NCBI GenBank assembly: GCA_028285305.1
Contig: JANQPV010000071.1
Coordinates: 1-57,183 of the forward strand
DNA length: 57,183 nucleotides
Reading direction: 5' to 3'
From: Alphaproteobacteria bacterium
Lineage (GTDB): Bacteria; Pseudomonadota; Alphaproteobacteria; SMXP01
A program made the position numbers and the translations under genes. The stretch's first letter is position 1. The number at the start of each line of letters is the position of its first letter. This document shows, piece by piece, positions 52,940 through 57,183 of this stretch. The notes below the pieces were generated by a model. The model searched no databases and was not told where the DNA came from. It was given only the letters and a program-made list of their open reading frames with translations.

Positions 52940-54154
52940 ATGGTACAGCTTGTCCAACTCAACACTACGCCTCGCGGCACGCCGGGCAGCGGCTATATGA
53001 CCGAAGAACGGCTCATGTTCCAACAAATGGCCCGGGACTTCACGAACAACGAAGTCACGCCCATCGCCAATATGCTTGACCCTGAACAAGGGGACATCCC
53101 CCGAGAGCTCATCGACAAGATGGGTGAGCTGGGCTTTTTTGGCATTCTTATTCCCGAAGAGTTGGGGGGACTTGGCCTGGGCGGCTTTGAGTACTGCCTC
53201 GTGGCGGAGGAATTAGCCCGCGGCTGGATGAGTGTCGCAAGCATCATCGCCCGCGGCAACAGCTTCTACCGAAGCATTCAGGGAACAGAAGAAGAAAAAC
53301 GCCGTAAGACCGAACTCATGGCTCAAGGTCAGTACTTGGGAGCCGCAGCCCTCTCCGAGCCACAGACTGGCTCCGACTTGTCCAGCGTCGCCTGCCGGGC
53401 GCGACGGGACGGTGATGACTGGGTGGTCACCGGCAACAAGTATTGGTGCACTTTTGCGGACGGCGCAGACTTCATCAGTGTCCTCTGCCGTATTGATGAT
53501 CCGGACGCGGATCCGGATGCCCACCCCAAGACCACCAGCGTGACAATCGAAAAACCTCGCGGCGAGCTTCCCCAAGGCTGTAGCGGCTCTCCTATCCCGA
53601 AGATTGGCTACTTTGGCTGGAAGACCTGGGAGCTTAGCTTCGACGAGACCCGTGTTCCCGCACCGCCCATTGAAAAATCGAGCGGGCGTGGCTGGCAGGC
53701 TGCGGCAGCGGGCCTCGAATTGGCACGCGCTCACACGGCCGCCCGCTCCATTGGGCTTGCCCAAGCTGCCCTTGATCACGCGGCGGAGTACGCCAAGGAA
53801 CGGGTTCAGTTCGGCCAACCCATTTCTGATTTCCAGGCCATCCGCTTTAAGATCGCGACGATGGCGACCGAGATCGAGGCGGCCCGCCAGCTGATGTATC
53901 ACACCTGTGCCAAAATTGATGCAGGTGAACCTGCCAAAACTGAAACATCCATGTGCAAATATTTTGCTTCGGAAATGTCGGAACGCGTCACTTCGGAGGC
54001 GCTCCAAATTCTCGGCGGCGCCGGCTATACAACGCTCCATCCGATTGAACGCTATTGGCGGGACGCGCGCCTAACAAAGATCTTCGAGGGCACCTCGGAA
54101 ATCCAACAGCGCATCATTTCCGATCAACTCCTGGGCAAACCCACCCGGCGGTGA
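52940..54154 (+). CDS. Acyl-CoA dehydrogenase, last gene of the catabolic run
   Basis: The product is 404 aa, classical ACAD. LGAAALSEPQTGSDLSSVAC is the FAD/substrate motif, and RVQFGQPISDFQAIRFKIA is conserved. The catalytic Glu is E383 in KIFEGTSEIQQR. The ATG directly follows the TAA of the hydrolase gene, so translation is coupled. It introduces the alpha-beta double bond needed by the MaoC-like hydratases upstream. Branched or cyclic acyl-CoA is a fair guess. Confidence 0.93.
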   Translation: MVQLVQLNTTPRGTPGSGYMTEERLMFQQMARDFTNNEVTPIANMLDPEQGDIPRELIDKMGELGFFGILIPEELGGLGLGGFEYCLVAEELARGWMSVASIIARGNSFYRSIQGTEEEKRRKTELMAQGQYLGAAALSEPQTGSDLSSVACRARRDGDDWVVTGNKYWCTFADGADFISVLCRIDDPDADPDAHPKTTSVTIEKPRGELPQGCSGSPIPKIGYFGWKTWELSFDETRVPAPPIEKSSGRGWQAAAAGLELARAHTAARSIGLAQAALDHAAEYAKERVQFGQPISDFQAIRFKIATMATEIEAARQLMYHTCAKIDAGEPAKTETSMCKYFASEMSERVTSEALQILGGAGYTTLHPIERYWRDARLTKIFEGTSEIQQRIISDQLLGKPTRR

Positions 54155-54454
54155 GCAAACCCGCCGATTAAACGGAAGTCAAAGGGTGAAAGTATAGCGA
54201 ATAAACGGGTCCTCGCGACGGAGCGATAGGATGACTCCAGCTGCTAAGTAGTCGAACCTTCATCGACTTATTCAATTGTCGTCCTAGAGCGCGTCGTTTC
54301 CGCGGGGGTGAATTCGTTCAGAGGACCCATAATCAGCACACCAAGAACTCAGGTTTAGGCGCCAAACTTGGAACGGAACGTGATCACAGCCACTGCGACG
54401 GAGACTCGCTCAATCCCGCGAACCACAGGTATCCAGAACAGAATTTCTCCCCGC
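54155..54454. other. Intergenic region between convergent acyl-CoA dehydrogenase and IclR genes
   Basis: 300 bases without a supported gene. It holds the heptamer CTAGAGC (54284-54290), followed by GCGTCGTTTCC, which recalls the start of the repeat at 12878. The second half of that repeat is not evident, so this could be a fragment. No clear terminator. Confidence 0.5.
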
Positions 54455-55219
54455 CTACGCCACCGCTGCAGCAACCCGCTCCGCCGGTGTCTGTTCGGTC
54501 AGGGCGCGCAGAGATGTCAGGATCATATTCTTCTTCGCTTTAATCCGCTCATTGGGACCACCGATCGCAACTGCAAATTTGGATTTGCCCGATGCCGCCG
54601 GGAGCAACATGGCAAGCGCCCCCGCCCCCCGCGTCGTTTCCCCCACCGAATAGGCAAACCCGTTTCGTCTGACAAAGGCGACATGTTGCTCCGCTTGCGA
54701 GGCGGTTTCCCGCCAATACGGATTGCTGCTTTCAGCTTGGGTGCGGCGAATAATCTTTCCGATCTCCTTATCGGCCTCTTGGGCAAGCAAGGTCCATCCT
54801 GTGGAACAACAGCACAGAGGGCGCAGGAGCCCCGAGGCGACATGCAGGCGCAGCGGATCCGCACTGACATGCACCATCAGGTACTGGGCAAAAATTCCAT
54901 TGCGCATGGCAAGTATGGCTGACTCGCCAGTCTGCTCTGCAATCTTCTGAAGGAGTTCGGGAACCACCCCAACCTGTTGCTCCTGATTGAGGAGCCAGGT
55001 GCCGAGGAACGTGATCCGCGGTGTCGGAAAGTAGGTCCGCGCCGTCTCGTCTTGCTCAAGATACCCGAGATGGACGAGAGACTTTGTCAACATAGAGGTG
55101 CTGGACTGTGGGATCGACAGACCTTCCATGAGCTCAGTGATGGTCAAGGGCCTTTGTTGTTCGGCAAAGAGCTCAAAGACGCGCAGCGCGCGGGCTGCAG
55201 ACTTGATGGGGTCGGACAT
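54455..55219 (-). CDS. IclR-family transcriptional regulator
   Basis: The product is 254 aa. The N-terminal winged helix (about 5-65) starts SAARALRVFELFAEQQRPLT and has the recognition helix IPQSSTSMLTKSLVHLGYLE. The C-terminal effector domain (about 80-254) includes the LRLHVASGLLRPLCCCSTGW segment, Cys-rich where many relatives have GLPLHATATGKA. It faces the catabolic run from its far end and is the best candidate regulator. IclR proteins often repress or activate degradation genes in response to a pathway acid. Confidence 0.9.
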   Translation of the reverse strand: MSDPIKSAARALRVFELFAEQQRPLTITELMEGLSIPQSSTSMLTKSLVHLGYLEQDETARTYFPTPRITFLGTWLLNQEQQVGVVPELLQKIAEQTGESAILAMRNGIFAQYLMVHVSADPLRLHVASGLLRPLCCCSTGWTLLAQEADKEIGKIIRRTQAESSNPYWRETASQAEQHVAFVRRNGFAYSVGETTRGAGALAMLLPAASGKSKFAVAIGGPNERIKAKKNMILTSLRALTEQTPAERVAAAVA

Positions 55220-55335
55220 GGGCTACGCTCCGGAAGACAAAGTCTGGGCATCACTCATGTGATAACTGACCAGTGGACGCCAATCAAGATATGGCCGAAG
55301 CGATTGTCGCTCTGAAAGACGTCAACACCAAGCGC

Positions 55336-55368
55336 AAAAAAACAGCGCGCGGAGTGATCCGCGCGCTG
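55336..55368 (-). terminator. Intrinsic terminator of the TonB receptor gene
   Basis: An 11-bp stem (CAGCGCGCGGA / TCCGCGCGCTG) encloses a GTGA loop at 55343-55368. The A-run at 55336-55342 is a U-tract on the reverse strand. It is 26 bases beyond the receptor stop. Confidence 0.88.
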
Positions 55369-55394
55369 CCCGTAAGTATTTGTTGAAGATCGAA

Positions 55395-57183
55395 CTAGAA
55401 GTTAATCTTACCTTCCAGAGTGATCTGACGACCCCGTGATACGTTCACCACTTGGTCCTCAAGCTGATCCGGATTGGTCGCAGCCTGCTCGTCAATTACC
55501 GAGAACGGACGACCACCAGAGGTAATGACAGTTACTTTGTCAGCCAAGTTCTGTCCGATCACACCGAGAGACCAGCGGCCATCGATATCCCCGACGGATA
55601 GGTACGAATTGAACTTGACATGAGCGTCTTGCTCAAGCCCCGTCAGTGCGTCTTCCGTATAGTACGAGCTGGTAAAGGCCATGATGCCACCAAAGTTGAA
55701 GCCGAGCCAGTTGTTGAGCGGTCTTGAAAGGTCAAAGCCTGCCGTACCGGTATACAGAGCGTTGCCCACGATCTGACGGCCCTTCAGGTTTTCGTCAAGC
55801 GTGAACGGATTGCCCGCTGTACAACGGCTCGGGTCCGTCCCGACCACAGGAACGGCGCTGGTCGGTGCGTTACCACAAACCGGTAGGCTGTAGCCTTGAG
55901 AGGTACCCTCAGCATCGTTCAGGAAGTCCTCCGTGTACTTCGCAGAGGTGTAAGCCCAAGTCGTGTTGAAGGATAGTCCTTCAATCGGTGTTTGCCAGAT
56001 GCCTTCAAACTCCGCACCGAATTGCGTCACTTCATCCGCATTCGTTGTGATGAAAGTCAAGGCTGGAGCATCAAACAACTGAACTTGCAGGTTCTCATAA
56101 ACATACCGGAAACCGGTCACATTGACCCGGAAATCGCTGGATCCGAGACCGAAGTCGGTCTTGAAGCCAGCTTCAAAGCCCTTTGCCAATTCCGAACCGA
56201 ACACCAACGGATCAAACTGACCTGTCGTCGCCGCCAAGCTGAGAGAAGAACTCGGAAGCGCAGAGTTGTCGATGCCGCCTGACTTAAATCCAGTTTTATA
56301 TGCTGCGTAGAAGTTCACCTGGTCGTTGATATCCCAAGACACGCTCACCTCTGGAGAAATGTTGTCGTCTTGGAATTCAATTCCAGGAACAACACCTCCG
56401 TCACTAAACGCCGAAACCGGAATACAAGTCGTGAGTGGCGGAGCTGCTGGAATACAGCCCGGCGTTCCAATTGCAGTTGTCTCCAATCGATCATGGACAT
56501 ACGGGAACTGGATCGTATTGAAGTGGCGCTCCTTGCTGTAACGGGCGCCGGCCACAATCTCGACGCTTTCGAAAGGCCGAACAAACACGTTGCCAAAAAC
56601 GTTAAACGCATCCGTATCCGTTTGGTGCTTCTTCAACCAGTCAGCCGTGAACCCAGTGGTCGGATCCGGACCAAACAACAACGCACCGTTTACAGCATAC
56701 TGATGCGAATTAAATTGTATCCGGCGATGCTGGTAATAGGTACCCGCTACAAAATCAATGAATCCGCCGAAATCACTGGCCAAACGAAATTCCGTCGACA
56801 AATTATCTCTGGCGTTACGCGCAATATTACAACCCATACCGTTTTGGTCATAGGCATAACAATCGTTCGAGTCATCTTTCAGATTGAACCAACCACTCAC
56901 ATTCGTAAGCGTCAGAGCATCAGTCAGGTCCCAATCAGATCTCAACGTCGCTGTTTGAACGATCTGATCGTAGAACGGCACACCGCCACGGTTACCAGGA
57001 ACGTTGGAACCGCCAATGTCATTTTGGTCCCCAAACTGAACAACCCGATCATCATCGTTACAGTCGTATCCGGAAGTAACACGAACCGCCAAAGCTTGAG
57101 TTCGCTGTGGATCCCCAGCAACACGGCACTGAATATCCGTGCTATAAATTTGACCGTCATGCTCCCAATCGCTTCGGAAATAC
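55395..57183 (-). CDS. TonB-dependent receptor, C-terminal barrel part (cut by window edge)
   Basis: The reading frame is open to the right edge, 596 codons, so the gene starts outside the window. No plug domain is seen. The barrel has repeated amphipathic strands (VETTAIGTPG-type loops, EVSVSWDINDQVNFYAAYKT, GFKSGGIDNSALPSSSLSLA) and ends in GRQITLEGKINF with the usual terminal Phe. Reverse-strand reading upstream of 57092 continues with YFRSDWEHDGQIYS before the edge, so the in-frame TTG there is not the start. TonB receptors import scarce, large or hydrophobic substrates. Its position next to IclR and the operon suggests it serves the pathway. Its terminator is intrinsic. Confidence 0.92.
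   Translation of the reverse strand, partial: YFRSDWEHDGQIYSTDIQCRVAGDPQRTQALAVRVTSGYDCNDDDRVVQFGDQNDIGGSNVPGNRGGVPFYDQIVQTATLRSDWDLTDALTLTNVSGWFNLKDDSNDCYAYDQNGMGCNIARNARDNLSTEFRLASDFGGFIDFVAGTYYQHRRIQFNSHQYAVNGALLFGPDPTTGFTADWLKKHQTDTDAFNVFGNVFVRPFESVEIVAGARYSKERHFNTIQFPYVHDRLETTAIGTPGCIPAAPPLTTCIPVSAFSDGGVVPGIEFQDDNISPEVSVSWDINDQVNFYAAYKTGFKSGGIDNSALPSSSLSLAATTGQFDPLVFGSELAKGFEAGFKTDFGLGSSDFRVNVTGFRYVYENLQVQLFDAPALTFITTNADEVTQFGAEFEGIWQTPIEGLSFNTTWAYTSAKYTEDFLNDAEGTSQGYSLPVCGNAPTSAVPVVGTDPSRCTAGNPFTLDENLKGRQIVGNALYTGTAGFDLSRPLNNWLGFNFGGIMAFTSSYYTEDALTGLEQDAHVKFNSYLSVGDIDGRWSLGVIGQNLADKVTVITSGGRPFSVIDEQAATNPDQLEDQVVNVSRGRQITLEGKINF

Noticed and set aside
53213-54040. Minus-strand frame of 275 codons inside the acyl-CoA dehydrogenase
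   Set aside because: Shadow of a complete ACAD gene with intact catalytic Glu.

Overview
The window looks like a piece of an alphaproteobacterial chromosome, probably a marine or environmental Rhizobiales-like lineage. The evidence is a tRNA-Tyr/tRNA-Gly/tuf arrangement at the left edge, a perfect 6-3-6 palindrome of the Irr-box type before katG, intergenic repeats resembling alphaproteobacterial families, and moderately GC-rich coding sequence. The species cannot be named from sequence alone. I see no transposase, integrase, phage gene or CRISPR array. Every major ORF is intact except the two genes cut by the window edges (tuf at the left, a TonB-dependent receptor at the right).

Layout. 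(1) 0-10 kb is housekeeping and envelope: partial tuf, tRNA-Gly, tRNA-Tyr, an Ala-rich lipoprotein, metG with an atypical KMSKS loop, small secreted and membrane proteins (one with an L7/L12-C-terminal-like domain), an inverse autotransporter with a beta-helix passenger, an exported catalase-peroxidase behind a likely Irr box, a DUF502 protein and tRNA-Thr. (2) 10-17 kb holds small unknowns, a cupin/TetR pair with its own promoter and possible operator, a repeat element, a two-subunit molybdenum hydroxylase of the IorAB type with a Tat signal, and a pirin. (3) 17.3-23.6 kb is a tight seven-gene plus-strand run: isochorismatase-like hydrolase, YtcJ-like amidohydrolase, small GNAT, MFS_3 exporter, two overlapping XapX micro-proteins and an alginate-export-type outer membrane barrel. 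(4) 23.6-41 kb is a mosaic of short operons on both strands, rich in CoA and oxygenase enzymes: enoyl-CoA hydratase, a composite CaiB-family protein, a VanX-like lipoprotein, a nitroreductase, a Baeyer-Villiger monooxygenase, acyl-CoA dehydrogenase, GH3 glucosidase, a Rieske oxygenase, SnoaL-like protein, SDR, TauD-like dioxygenase, MmgE/PrpD, an alpha/beta hydrolase and a tandem-LCCL secreted protein. (5) 42.1-54.2 kb is a twelve-gene plus-strand catabolic run: nitroreductase, MFS, aldehyde dehydrogenase, SDR, glutathione transferase, cytochrome P450, two MaoC-like proteins, CaiB-family CoA transferase, CitE/Mcl-like lyase, an SCP2-like/alpha-beta-hydrolase fusion and acyl-CoA dehydrogenase. 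An IclR regulator and a TonB receptor follow on the minus strand.

The most interesting unit is region 5. Read in biochemical order it could encode a whole peripheral pathway: outer- and inner-membrane transport, P450 hydroxylation or epoxidation, GST and SDR steps, aldehyde oxidation, CoA activation, dehydrogenation, hydration by a pair of MaoC proteins with altered catalytic residues, and retro-aldol/Claisen cleavage by a CitE-type lyase. That logic fits a methyl-branched, isoprenoid-like or alicyclic acid, but the substrate is inference only. I do not recognise the complete gene set as any described pathway.
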